A stretch of DNA of 5,113 nucleotides, from assembly GCA_025356915.1 (NCBI GenBank), contig JANXQG010000612.1, forward strand, positions 1-5,113, in the 5' to 3' direction. This DNA is from Planctomycetota bacterium (GTDB lineage Bacteria > Planctomycetota > Planctomycetia > Pirellulales > Thermoguttaceae). Shown here in pieces: positions 1 through 5,113 of the stretch. The translations under genes and the position numbers were made by a program. Under the pieces are notes generated by a model that saw only the letters and a program-made list of their open reading frames with translations, searched no databases and was not told where the DNA came from. Within the stretch, counting starts at the first letter, position 1. Every line of letters starts with the position of its first letter.

Positions 1-1
1 T

Positions 2-235
2 GAACTCCTCGACCTTGCCGATGCCATCGCACGGATTCCGACTGAATATCGCATCCACGTCGAGACGTTGGTGAATCAAGTGCTGGAAAACGCCAAACGT
101 CGCCGTCGTATACTGTCGTTGGTTCAAGACGCCTTGGGCCAACTCCGGCTGGATATGAAATATCTGACCTTCGACCTGGAAGCTACTCGCCGCGAACGGG
201 ACGAATATCGCCAGAAGCTGGAAGGTTCTACTTGA
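2..235 (+). CDS. Hypothetical coiled-coil protein, C-terminal fragment
   Basis: This is an open frame entering from the left edge and ending at TGA 233-235; 77 residues are visible and the start lies outside the window. The visible part is strongly helical and charged. It contains a basic run (KRRRR at visible residues 32-36) followed by a heptad-like stretch (about residues 37-74, ending in Arg/Glu-rich 'RRERDEYRQKLEG') that suggests a coiled coil. There is no signal peptide, membrane segment or catalytic motif in this part. The codon choice and composition look like those of the downstream genes, and it is followed after only 36 nt by the kinase gene, so co-transcription is plausible. I do not recognise the family with certainty. 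It resembles small conserved planctomycete hypothetical proteins, but no function can be given. Confidence 0.7.
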   Translation, partial: ELLDLADAIARIPTEYRIHVETLVNQVLENAKRRRRILSLVQDALGQLRLDMKYLTFDLEATRRERDEYRQKLEGST

Positions 236-271
236 TCGGTAACGTCTCGACACTAAAGGCATGAACGCGGC

Positions 272-1729
272 ATGGGTCACCCAAACGCTGAACAACTTTT
301 GCAACGGGCACTCGACCTGGAATTGCTGACGGAACGGCAGTTTCAGGAGGTCTGGGCGTCCGTGGGCACCCGCCTGGCTCCGGTGGAGGACGTGAAGAAG
401 CAACTCCTCCGCGGCGAGTACATGACGAACTACCAGCTCGAACGCCTAGTCAAAGGTGAACGGTCGGGCTATTTCCACGGCCCCTACAAAGTGCTCTATG
501 CCGTGGGGGCTGGCACGTTCGCCCGGGTGTTCCGCGCCGTGCATCGCCAGACGGGCGAGGTCGTCGCCCTCAAAGTGTTGCGAAAACGCTACAGCGACAA
601 GCCGGAGCAGGCCACACTGTTTCTGCGCGAAGGCAAGTTGGGGCTCACGCTGCGGCATTCCAATATTGTGCCCATCTACGACGTTGCCACCGACGGCAAG
701 TCGCACTACTTGGTGATGGAGTTCGTCGAAGGTTGGAATCTTCGCGACCTCGTCAAGATTCGCACCAAGATCGAGCCTCTTCAGGCAACGCAACTGACGA
801 TGGGCATGGTCGAAGGCCTGCGATATGCCTTTGAACACCGTCTGACACATCGTGACCTGAAACTCAACAACGTCCTGGTCACGACCTCCTGGCAGCCCAA
901 GCTTGTCGACTTCGGGTTGGCGGCCCTGGATGAAAATTATGGTGAGAGCATGGACGACGACATGCCCAACACCCGCACGATCGACTACGCAGCCCTGGAG
1001 CGTGCCACGGGCGTGCGCAAGGATGATACCCGTAGCGACATTTACTTCATGGGCTGTATTTTCTACCACATGCTCACCGGCCAGCCGCCGTTGATGGAGA
1101 CCAAGGACCGGTTGCAGCGATTGAACAAGCAGCGATTTCTGGATGTCATTCCCATTCAGCAATGCGACCCGACACTCCCACACTGGGTTTGTACGGTGGT
1201 CAGCAAGGCGATGATGTTGGACGTGGCGCGTCGCTATCAGTCGCCGGCGGCAATGTTGGCCGACTTGGCCATCGCCGAGCGTCAACTGATCGAAGGCGGC
1301 GACACGGTCTCCGCGGAAGCCGCCGCAGCAGCCATGGGTAACTATGTCGAACCCAATCAACACACGGTTCTGGTCGTCGAATCCAACCCGAAGTGGCAAG
1401 ACATCTTCCGCGAAGGCTTCAAACGAGTCAACTACCGCGTGCTGGTGATTGCCGATCCCGAGCGGGCCGTTACCAGGCTGCGACAGGACAATAAGGCAGC
1501 GCAATGCGTTGTCTTTTGCGCCCAAGGTCTGGGCGAAGCGGCACTCAACGGCTTCAATTTACTCTCTGGGGACGACCAGACCGTTTCCGTTCCGGCCGTA
1601 CTCTTGTTGGACGAACCGCAGAAGGGCTGGAAGGAGCGTGCCTCCGTGGCCGCACATCGTATCGTTCTGACGATGCCCATCACGATGAAAGAACTGCGGA
1701 GCAAGCTGGCCGCGCTGATGGACCGATAG
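272..1729 (+). CDS. Ser/Thr protein kinase with C-terminal degenerate receiver-like domain
   Basis: A 485-residue cytoplasmic Hanks-type kinase that would phosphorylate Ser/Thr on unknown substrates. Residues 1-67 form a helical N-terminal region typical of planctomycete kinases. The kinase domain spans about 72-340: Gly loop VGAGTFARV (78-86), ATP-binding Lys101, probable alpha-C Glu120, hinge near 148-155, catalytic HRD with Asp195, Lys197 and Asn200, DFG at 213-215, and the subdomain IX Asp256. The usual APE motif reads ALE (241-243), an oddity, but the catalytic residues are intact, so activity is likely. Residues 364-485 look like a response-regulator receiver fold (VLVVES at 366-371; MPITMKEL at 468-475), but Cys416 seems to occupy the phospho-Asp position and Met468 the conserved Lys position, so it is probably a pseudo-receiver. 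No membrane segment is visible, unlike many bacterial kinases. The start is supported by an AAGG 12 nt upstream, which is weak spacing; an out-of-frame ATG lies at 261. Confidence 0.93.
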   Translation: MGHPNAEQLLQRALDLELLTERQFQEVWASVGTRLAPVEDVKKQLLRGEYMTNYQLERLVKGERSGYFHGPYKVLYAVGAGTFARVFRAVHRQTGEVVALKVLRKRYSDKPEQATLFLREGKLGLTLRHSNIVPIYDVATDGKSHYLVMEFVEGWNLRDLVKIRTKIEPLQATQLTMGMVEGLRYAFEHRLTHRDLKLNNVLVTTSWQPKLVDFGLAALDENYGESMDDDMPNTRTIDYAALERATGVRKDDTRSDIYFMGCIFYHMLTGQPPLMETKDRLQRLNKQRFLDVIPIQQCDPTLPHWVCTVVSKAMMLDVARRYQSPAAMLADLAIAERQLIEGGDTVSAEAAAAAMGNYVEPNQHTVLVVESNPKWQDIFREGFKRVNYRVLVIADPERAVTRLRQDNKAAQCVVFCAQGLGEAALNGFNLLSGDDQTVSVPAVLLLDEPQKGWKERASVAAHRIVLTMPITMKELRSKLAALMDR

Positions 1730-1747
1730 CCAAACCTAGGCCCCCCA

Positions 1748-1775
1748 TTGATATTGCGCCCAAATCAAGTACGAT
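1748..1775 (+). promoter_or_regulatory. Candidate sigma70-type promoter for gltA
   Basis: TTGATA at 1748-1753 (5 of 6 to the -35 consensus) is followed after 16 bp by TACGAT at 1770-1775 (4 of 6 to the -10 consensus). It lies in the 79-nt gap between the kinase stop and the preferred gltA start. Transcription would begin near 1782, giving a leader of about 27 nt to the ATG at 1809, but only about 6 nt to the upstream ATG at 1788. This is a pattern match only, and planctomycete promoters are poorly defined. Confidence 0.4.
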
Positions 1776-1797
1776 GGATGGTTCTAAATGACCCGTC

Positions 1798-1803
1798 GGG
1801 AGA
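1798..1803 (+). promoter_or_regulatory. gltA: Shine-Dalgarno site that decides the gltA start
   Basis: GGGAGA ends 5 nt before the ATG at 1809 (the GGGAG core is 6 nt away). The in-frame upstream ATG at 1788 has no comparable site. Starting at 1809 gives 428 residues, close to E. coli GltA (427), and places the catalytic residues at nearly the same numbers as in that enzyme. Confidence 0.7.
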
Positions 1804-1808
1804 CTGAT

Positions 1809-3095
1809 ATGCCTGAAAAAGCTCTACTTTGTTTTGGTGACCAGCAAATTGAACTTCCCGTCCTTGTGGGGGCGGAGGGTGAAAAATCCGTGGACATTTC
1901 ACGCCTTCGAGATGCCACCGGATTAACCACCTATGACCCGTCGTTGTCGAATACGGCCGTCTGCAAAAGTGCGATCACCTTCATCGATGGAGATGAGGGA
2001 ATCCTCCGCTATCGCGGCATTCCCATCGAACAGTTCACCGATCGTCCCAATTTTATCGAGGTTGCCTGGCTGCTGATCTTCGGTCGCCTGCCCAAGAAGG
2101 ACGAATTGGATCGGTTCAGCCAGCGGCTGACGCTTAACGAGCTGCTGCACGAGGGGATGAAGCACCAGTTCCAGCACATACCGGCCGATGCCCCTCCGAT
2201 GGCGTTGCTGTCGGCGACGCTGAGCAACCTAGTGTGCTATCATCCGCAGTTCCTTGCGCTGGGTGACGACGAGTCGTTTGAGGAAATGGCAGCTCGATTA
2301 ATCAGCAAAGTAAGGACGATTGCCGCCTTCTCGTATCGCCGTTCGCTGGGATTGCCGTTCAACTATCCGAATCCCAACCTGCGCTACTGTGCAAACTTCC
2401 TGCACATGATGTTCTCGATTCCGTATCAGCAGTACAGCATCACACGTGAAATTGAGGATGCCCTCAACCTGATCTTCATTCTCCACGCCGACCACGAGCA
2501 GAATTGTAGCACGTCGACGGCTCGGGTTGTCGGCTCTTCGCGGGCGAACCTCTTTGCCTCATGCGCCTCGGCGGTGTGTGCCTTGTGGGGTCCGTTGCAC
2601 GGCGGTGCCAATGTGGAAGTGGTGGAAATGCTCGATCGCATCCACCATGGCGGCATGTCGCCCGAGGACTGCATTAAGGCGGCCAAAGACAAGGCCAACC
2701 CCTTCAAGCTCTTCGGATTCGGCCACCGAATCTACAAAAACTACGACCCTCGAGCCAAGATATTGAAGGTTGCCTGCGATAGGGTTCTGAGCCAGATGAA
2801 GGTCAAGGATCCGTTGCTGGACATCGCGCGAAAGTTGGAAGAGTTGGCCCTTGCGGATCCCTATTTCGTTGAACGCAAGCTCTATCCGAACGTCGATTTT
2901 TACAGCGGCATTATTCTCCGTTCGTTGGGAATTCCCACGAACATGTTCACCGTCTGCTTTGCCATCGGCCGCTTGCCCGGTTGGATCGCCCAATGGAAAG
3001 AACAGCACGACGACCCGACGAGCAAGATTCTTCGCCCGCGGCAGGTTTATATCGGCAATACGATCCAGGATTACGTACCGATCGAGAAACGGTAG
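1809..3095 (+). CDS. gltA: Citrate synthase (type II GltA-like)
   Basis: Condenses acetyl-CoA with oxaloacetate to citrate, the entry step of the TCA cycle, in the cytoplasm. From the preferred start the protein has 428 residues. The family signatures are plain: the N-terminal beta-rich segment of GltA-type enzymes (about 1-45), the 'GILRYRGIPIE' block, 'HADHEQNCSTS' near 226, the catalytic 'WGPLHGGAN' with His264, 'FGFGHRIYKNYDPRAK' with His306, and 'NVDFYSGI' with Asp363. These match His264/His305/Asp362 of the E. coli enzyme. The C-terminal 'RPRQVYIG' block is also present, so the gene is complete. An ATG 21 nt upstream (1788) is in frame and would add 7 residues, but the Shine-Dalgarno site favours 1809. 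The stop is only 6 nt before the next gene, indicating an operon. Methylcitrate synthase is the main alternative. Length and the N-terminal domain favour citrate synthase. Confidence 0.96.
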   Translation: MPEKALLCFGDQQIELPVLVGAEGEKSVDISRLRDATGLTTYDPSLSNTAVCKSAITFIDGDEGILRYRGIPIEQFTDRPNFIEVAWLLIFGRLPKKDELDRFSQRLTLNELLHEGMKHQFQHIPADAPPMALLSATLSNLVCYHPQFLALGDDESFEEMAARLISKVRTIAAFSYRRSLGLPFNYPNPNLRYCANFLHMMFSIPYQQYSITREIEDALNLIFILHADHEQNCSTSTARVVGSSRANLFASCASAVCALWGPLHGGANVEVVEMLDRIHHGGMSPEDCIKAAKDKANPFKLFGFGHRIYKNYDPRAKILKVACDRVLSQMKVKDPLLDIARKLEELALADPYFVERKLYPNVDFYSGIILRSLGIPTNMFTVCFAIGRLPGWIAQWKEQHDDPTSKILRPRQVYIGNTIQDYVPIEKR

Positions 3096-3101
3096 GTTGG
3101 C

Positions 3102-3950
3102 ATGCAACTTGCCTTCAGTTCTAACGCCTACCTAAACTACCCGATCGAAGAGACCGTCGCCCGTATTGCCGCGCTGGGCTATCGCGGCATGGAACTGCTG
3201 GCCGATGTACCCCACGCCTGGCCTGCCGGACTACTGCCCGAGCAACGACGCGAGATCCGCCTGTGCCTAGACAGGCATGGCATGGCGATTTCAAACATCA
3301 ATGGTTTTATGATGAACGCCGTGGCCGATCCCCGGCAGCCTTATTGGCATCCGTCGTGGATCGAGCCGGACCGGCATTATCGGGCCATCCGCCGCGAACA
3401 CACCAAGCGGGTGCTTCAGTTGGCCAAGGATCTCGGCGGGCCGTCGATCCAGACCGAGCCAGGCGGGCCTCTGGAAGAGGGGCAGTCGTGGCTGGCCGCC
3501 GCACGAATTTTCTATGACGAAATCATGCCCTGTGTCGAATTGGCCGAAAAGCTGGAGGTTTTTCTGCTCATCGAGCCTGAGCCTGGTCTGCTGATCGAGC
3601 GGTTCGAGCAATACCAGGAGTTCGCCGACCGCATCAATTCGCCCTGGATCGGGCTGAATTTTGATATCGGCCACGCCTACTGCATGGGCGAGGATCCGCA
3701 GGACTGGATCGCACGGATGGCTCCTCATACCAAGCATTACCATCTGGAGGACATTCCCCCATCGCGCGAGCATCGCCACATGATTCCAGGTCGGGGGGCG
3801 ATTGACTTTCCTGCCGTTTTGCGGGAAATCGCAAAAAGTGGCTACACGGGCTGGGTGACCGTGGAACTCTATCCGTATATCGACGATCCCGATCAGGCCG
3901 GCCGGGAGGCAAAGCAGTTTATCGAGCAAACGCAGGCAGCGAGTGTATAA
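3102..3950 (+). CDS. Sugar phosphate isomerase/epimerase family protein (xylose isomerase-like TIM barrel)
   Basis: A complete 282-residue single-domain protein of the AP endonuclease 2/xylose isomerase-like TIM-barrel superfamily, probably a metal-dependent isomerase or epimerase of a sugar or related polyol; the substrate cannot be told. The first strand (LAFSSNAY, 3-10) and 'IAALGYRGMELL' (22-33) are typical. Likely metal or catalytic residues follow the family pattern: Glu158 (LLIEPEPG), Asp188 and His191 (NFDIGHA), His214 (HYHLEDI), the 'GRGAIDF' loop (230-236), and Glu255 (VTVELYPY). There is no signal peptide. It starts 6 nt after the gltA stop, with a partial Shine-Dalgarno sequence (TAGG, 3093-3096) overlapping that stop, so the two are very likely co-transcribed. 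With the EboC-like gene downstream, it could be part of an ebo-type pathway. However, it is shorter than I expect for EboE and its N-terminus does not resemble EboE, so that role is an inference only. Confidence 0.9.
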   Translation: MQLAFSSNAYLNYPIEETVARIAALGYRGMELLADVPHAWPAGLLPEQRREIRLCLDRHGMAISNINGFMMNAVADPRQPYWHPSWIEPDRHYRAIRREHTKRVLQLAKDLGGPSIQTEPGGPLEEGQSWLAAARIFYDEIMPCVELAEKLEVFLLIEPEPGLLIERFEQYQEFADRINSPWIGLNFDIGHAYCMGEDPQDWIARMAPHTKHYHLEDIPPSREHRHMIPGRGAIDFPAVLREIAKSGYTGWVTVELYPYIDDPDQAGREAKQFIEQTQAASV

Positions 3951-3951
3951 T
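3946..3951 (+). promoter_or_regulatory. Possible -10 box overlapping the isomerase stop codon
   Basis: A perfect TATAAT contains the TAA stop of the isomerase gene (3948-3950). I see no good -35 hexamer at the expected distance (around 3923-3928 the sequence is poor). If real, it would start transcription near 3958 and serve the small protein/protease pair independently of gltA. Read as a weak candidate. Confidence 0.25.
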
Positions 3952-3985
3952 GGAAAAGAGGCAATTGAATGGTGCGTAACGACTT

Positions 3986-3990
3986 AGGAG
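3986..3990 (+). promoter_or_regulatory. Shine-Dalgarno site favouring the ATG at 3999
   Basis: AGGAG lies 8 nt before the ATG at 3999. An upstream in-frame ATG at 3969 also has a site (AAGAGG 3956-3961, 7 nt away), so the start is not settled. The conserved-looking body of the protein begins about seven residues after the ATG at 3999, which fits the shorter form. Confidence 0.5.
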
Positions 3991-3998
3991 ATACGATT

Positions 3999-4274
3999 AT
4001 GGCGATACGTCAACCTCAATACAGCAAAGAAGAATTTGCTAGTCGTGGAGACCGCATCTACGAACAGGAGATTCAACCCAGGGTCGTGACGGAGGATCAC
4101 GGGAAGTACGTCGCGATCGACATCGAATCGGCGCAGTGGGAAATGGACGCAGATGAAATCGCGGCCGGTGATCATTTGCTTAGTCGCATTCCAGACGCGC
4201 AAATTTGGATGACCCGTGTCGGCTTTGGCTATACCCGCCGCTTCGGTGCCGCATTTGAGCGGAGGCCGGCGTGA
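3999..4274 (+). CDS. Conserved hypothetical small protein, partner of retropepsin-like protease
   Basis: A 91-residue soluble, charged protein (101 if translation starts at the in-frame ATG 3969). It has no signal peptide or membrane segment. It carries a pattern I recognise from short uncharacterised proteins of cyanobacteria and planctomycetes: 'YSKEEFASRGDRIYE' (8-22), 'GKYVAIDIES' (35-44), an acidic 'EMDADEI' segment (48-54), 'RIPDAQIWMTRVG' (63-75) and a basic C-terminal tail. These proteins are, to my memory, often encoded next to a small clan AA aspartic protease, as here. The stop TGA (4272-4274) overlaps the GTG start of the protease by 4 nt, so the two are translationally coupled. 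Function is unknown. An antitoxin-like or adaptor role is possible from size and coupling, but nothing in the sequence proves it. Confidence 0.82.
   Translation: MAIRQPQYSKEEFASRGDRIYEQEIQPRVVTEDHGKYVAIDIESAQWEMDADEIAAGDHLLSRIPDAQIWMTRVGFGYTRRFGAAFERRPA
4261..4265 (+). promoter_or_regulatory. Shine-Dalgarno site for the protease GTG start
   Basis: GGAGG, 5 nt before the GTG at 4271, sits inside the end of the upstream small gene. Together with the GTGA stop/start overlap (4271-4274) it supports a non-ATG start at 4271 and coupled translation. Confidence 0.7.
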
Positions 4275-4639
4275 TCTCAGGAACGGTCGTCGAGAACCAA
4301 GGACCGGTCGTTCCGCTGGTCTTGCAAGACCCGGATGGACATGAGTACGCGCTCAGTGCCGTCGTGGACACGGGTTTCACCGGTTGGTTGACTTTGCCAA
4401 AAGAGATAATTACCGCGTTAGGCCTTCGGTATCGCGAGCAAACTCGTGCAATTCTTGCGGACGGAGGTTCAAGCCTCTTTAGCACCTATGACTTGAGCGT
4501 TATTTGGGACGGCCGCCCCCAAGTAATCCTCGTCGATGAATTGGAGTCGGAACCCTTGGTCGGCATGCGCTTGCTGCATGGTTTTCGGCTCGTTATCGAA
4601 AATGTCGATGGTGGTGTGGTTCAAATCGAGCGTTTGTAA
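4271..4639 (+). CDS. Clan AA (retropepsin-like) aspartic protease, AF_0612 type
   Basis: A 122-residue single-lobe aspartic protease-like protein. The active-site motif is 'AVVDTGFTGWLTLP' (30-43) with catalytic Asp33-Thr34-Gly35 followed by the hydrophobic strand. The second hydrophobic-Gly element is 'PLVGMRLLHGFRL' (95-107). Enzymes of this fold hold one Asp per chain and act as homodimers, so this one should dimerise. The length and the 'VGMRLL.G' ending match the AF_0612 family of small bacterial and archaeal clan AA proteases. There is no signal peptide, so action in the cytoplasm is likely; the substrate is unknown. It begins with GTG overlapping the stop of the 91-residue partner gene, and that partner is the obvious candidate substrate or regulator (inference). 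Proteolytic activity has not been shown for most members of this family, as far as I know. Confidence 0.87.
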   Translation: MISGTVVENQGPVVPLVLQDPDGHEYALSAVVDTGFTGWLTLPKEIITALGLRYREQTRAILADGGSSLFSTYDLSVIWDGRPQVILVDELESEPLVGMRLLHGFRLVIENVDGGVVQIERL

Positions 4640-4654
4640 CGAATCCAGCTCCGC

Positions 4655-4664
4655 GAATTAATTC
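4655..4664 (+). repeat. Perfect 10-bp palindrome in short A/T-rich gap
   Basis: GAATTAATTC lies in the 33-nt gap between the protease and the UbiA gene, 8 nt before the ATG at 4673. It is too short and A/T-rich to act as a terminator and has no T-run after it. It could be an operator half-site or chance. No Shine-Dalgarno site is visible in this gap. Confidence 0.3.
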
Positions 4665-4672
4665 TTACATAA

Positions 4673-5101
4673 ATGTCATCCTCTGACGAAGCCGAATCAG
4701 TCTCTCCGCTACAGAGTTACCTAGAACTACTGCGGCTGCCTAATGTATTTACCGCCGTTGCTGATGTGGCGATGGGCTTCTTCTTCGTTCAGGCCGCCTG
4801 GGCCTTCAGCGATGACCCGCAGCAATCGCTCCTACCGATCCACCTAGGGAATATCGGCCGTCTATTGGGCCTCGAAGGCTTGCTGGTTGGCAAATCGCTC
4901 CTACCAATCGGCCTATGGGCGATCGGCCTACTCGCTGCGGCATCCGCTTTGCTCTACTCAGCCGGAATGGTGCTTAACGACGTCTTCGACATCGAACTCG
5001 ATCGCGAGGAGCAGCCTGATCGGCCGCTCCCTTCGGGCCGCATCTCGCAAAGCTCGGCCCGCTGGCTCGGCTGGCAATTGCTGAAGGCCCAGGCGGCCTG
5101 A
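4673..5101 (+). CDS. UbiA family prenyltransferase (EboC-like), truncated after the first Asp motif
   Basis: The first 142 residues of an integral membrane UbiA-type prenyltransferase. 'YLELLRLPNVFTAVADVAMGFF' (16-37) is the usual first helix of EboC-like members; a second hydrophobic segment covers about 77-100. The Mg/diphosphate-binding motif is intact: N102, D103, D106 and D110, followed by 'DRPLPSGRIS' (116-125). The family normally has about 300 residues with a second Asp-rich motif, but here the frame stops at TGA 5099-5101, 12 nt before the window edge. The last residues (KAQAA) do not continue as a membrane helix. It is therefore a nonsense- or frameshift-broken gene, or an assembly fault at a contig end; as it stands it should be inactive. 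EboC proteins belong to ebo clusters involved in moving metabolites such as scytonemin precursors to the periplasm. There is no clear Shine-Dalgarno site before the ATG. Confidence 0.82.
   Translation: MSSSDEAESVSPLQSYLELLRLPNVFTAVADVAMGFFFVQAAWAFSDDPQQSLLPIHLGNIGRLLGLEGLLVGKSLLPIGLWAIGLLAAASALLYSAGMVLNDVFDIELDREEQPDRPLPSGRISQSSARWLGWQLLKAQAA
4824..4932 (+). repeat. In-frame imperfect 69-nt duplication inside the UbiA gene
   Basis: Positions 4824-4863 and 4893-4932 align at an offset of exactly 69 nt with 31 of 40 matches, including a perfect 13-base run at the start (4824-4836 and 4893-4905) and ATCGGCC at 4853 and 4922. In the protein, residues 51-73 and 74-96 share 11 of 23 positions (both contain SLLPI..L..IG.L). 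The offset is 23 codons, consistent with an old tandem duplication. Confidence 0.6.
5085..5099 (+). repeat. Small inverted repeat at the premature stop
   Basis: AGGCC (5085-5089) and GGCCT (5095-5099) form a 5-bp stem with a 5-nt loop, ending on the first base of the TGA that truncates the UbiA frame. It is short and has no T-run, so it is not a convincing terminator. It is noted because it coincides with the point where homology to the UbiA family seems to be lost. Confidence 0.25.
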
Positions 5102-5113
5102 ACGAAGAAGAAG

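Noticed and set aside
261..331. ATG at 261 as a short upstream open frame overlapping the kinase start
   Set aside because: It runs only about 22 codons out of frame, and the AAGG is too close to it. There is nothing to suggest a real leader peptide.
446..1525. A 359-codon open frame on the minus strand inside the kinase gene
   Set aside because: It lies wholly opposite a well-supported kinase with all motifs. Its translation shows no family motif and is rich in His, Arg, Val and Gly, as expected from the complement of a codon-biased gene.
1730..1760. Possible terminator after the kinase
   Set aside because: The CCTAGG palindrome and the C-run do not form a stable stem followed by a T-run.
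1788..1808. Upstream ATG for gltA at 1788
   Set aside because: It adds 7 residues outside the family's usual N-terminus, lacks a Shine-Dalgarno site and would sit almost on the predicted transcription start; the ATG at 1809 is better on all three counts.
2559..3107. A 182-codon minus-strand frame opposite the end of gltA
   Set aside because: It overlaps the catalytic half of citrate synthase and shows only a composition-driven translation.
3291..3929. A 212-codon minus-strand frame opposite the isomerase gene
   Set aside because: It shadows a clear TIM-barrel gene on the plus strand; no Shine-Dalgarno site or recognisable domain supports it.
4180..4485. A 101-codon minus-strand frame opposite the small gene/protease junction
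   Set aside because: The plus-strand pair has motifs, Shine-Dalgarno sites and a coupled stop/start; the minus frame has none of these.

Overview
The window looks like chromosomal DNA of a planctomycete, most likely of the Pirellulales type. That is an inference from gene style: a Ser/Thr kinase with the short N-terminal helical region ('LLT..QF..VW', 'L.RG..MT.YQL..L..G') that I associate with planctomycete kinases, an EboC-like UbiA protein, a small protein/retropepsin gene pair, and moderately G+C-rich DNA with variable Shine-Dalgarno sites. All supported genes lie on the + strand. I see no tRNA, rRNA, CRISPR array, insertion sequence or T-run terminator.

Layout, left to right: (1) 2-235, the 3' end of a coiled-coil, basic hypothetical protein. 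(2) 272-1729, a 485-residue Ser/Thr protein kinase with a C-terminal receiver-like domain that appears to lack the phospho-acceptor Asp and the conserved Lys. (3) 1809-3095, citrate synthase (gltA), complete and with its catalytic His/His/Asp, preceded by a plausible sigma70-type promoter. (4) 3102-3950, a sugar phosphate isomerase/epimerase-like TIM-barrel protein starting 6 nt after gltA. (5) 3999-4274 and 4271-4639, a translationally coupled pair: a 91-residue protein of unknown function and a clan AA (retropepsin-like) aspartic protease of the AF_0612 type. (6) 4673-5101, the N-terminal half of a UbiA/EboC-like prenyltransferase, ending at a stop codon 12 nt before the window edge.

How they may work together: gltA and the isomerase are almost certainly co-transcribed. 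The isomerase and the EboC-like gene may belong to one pathway (ebo clusters contain a UbiA protein and a sugar phosphate isomerase-like protein), with the small protein/protease pair sitting between them. The pair is the part least explained by known function. The kinase could respond to a signal through its degenerate receiver, but nothing in the sequence names its target. No clearly novel large system is visible. The best leads are the degenerate receiver on the kinase, the small protein/retropepsin pair, and the truncated UbiA gene with an internal 23-codon duplication.
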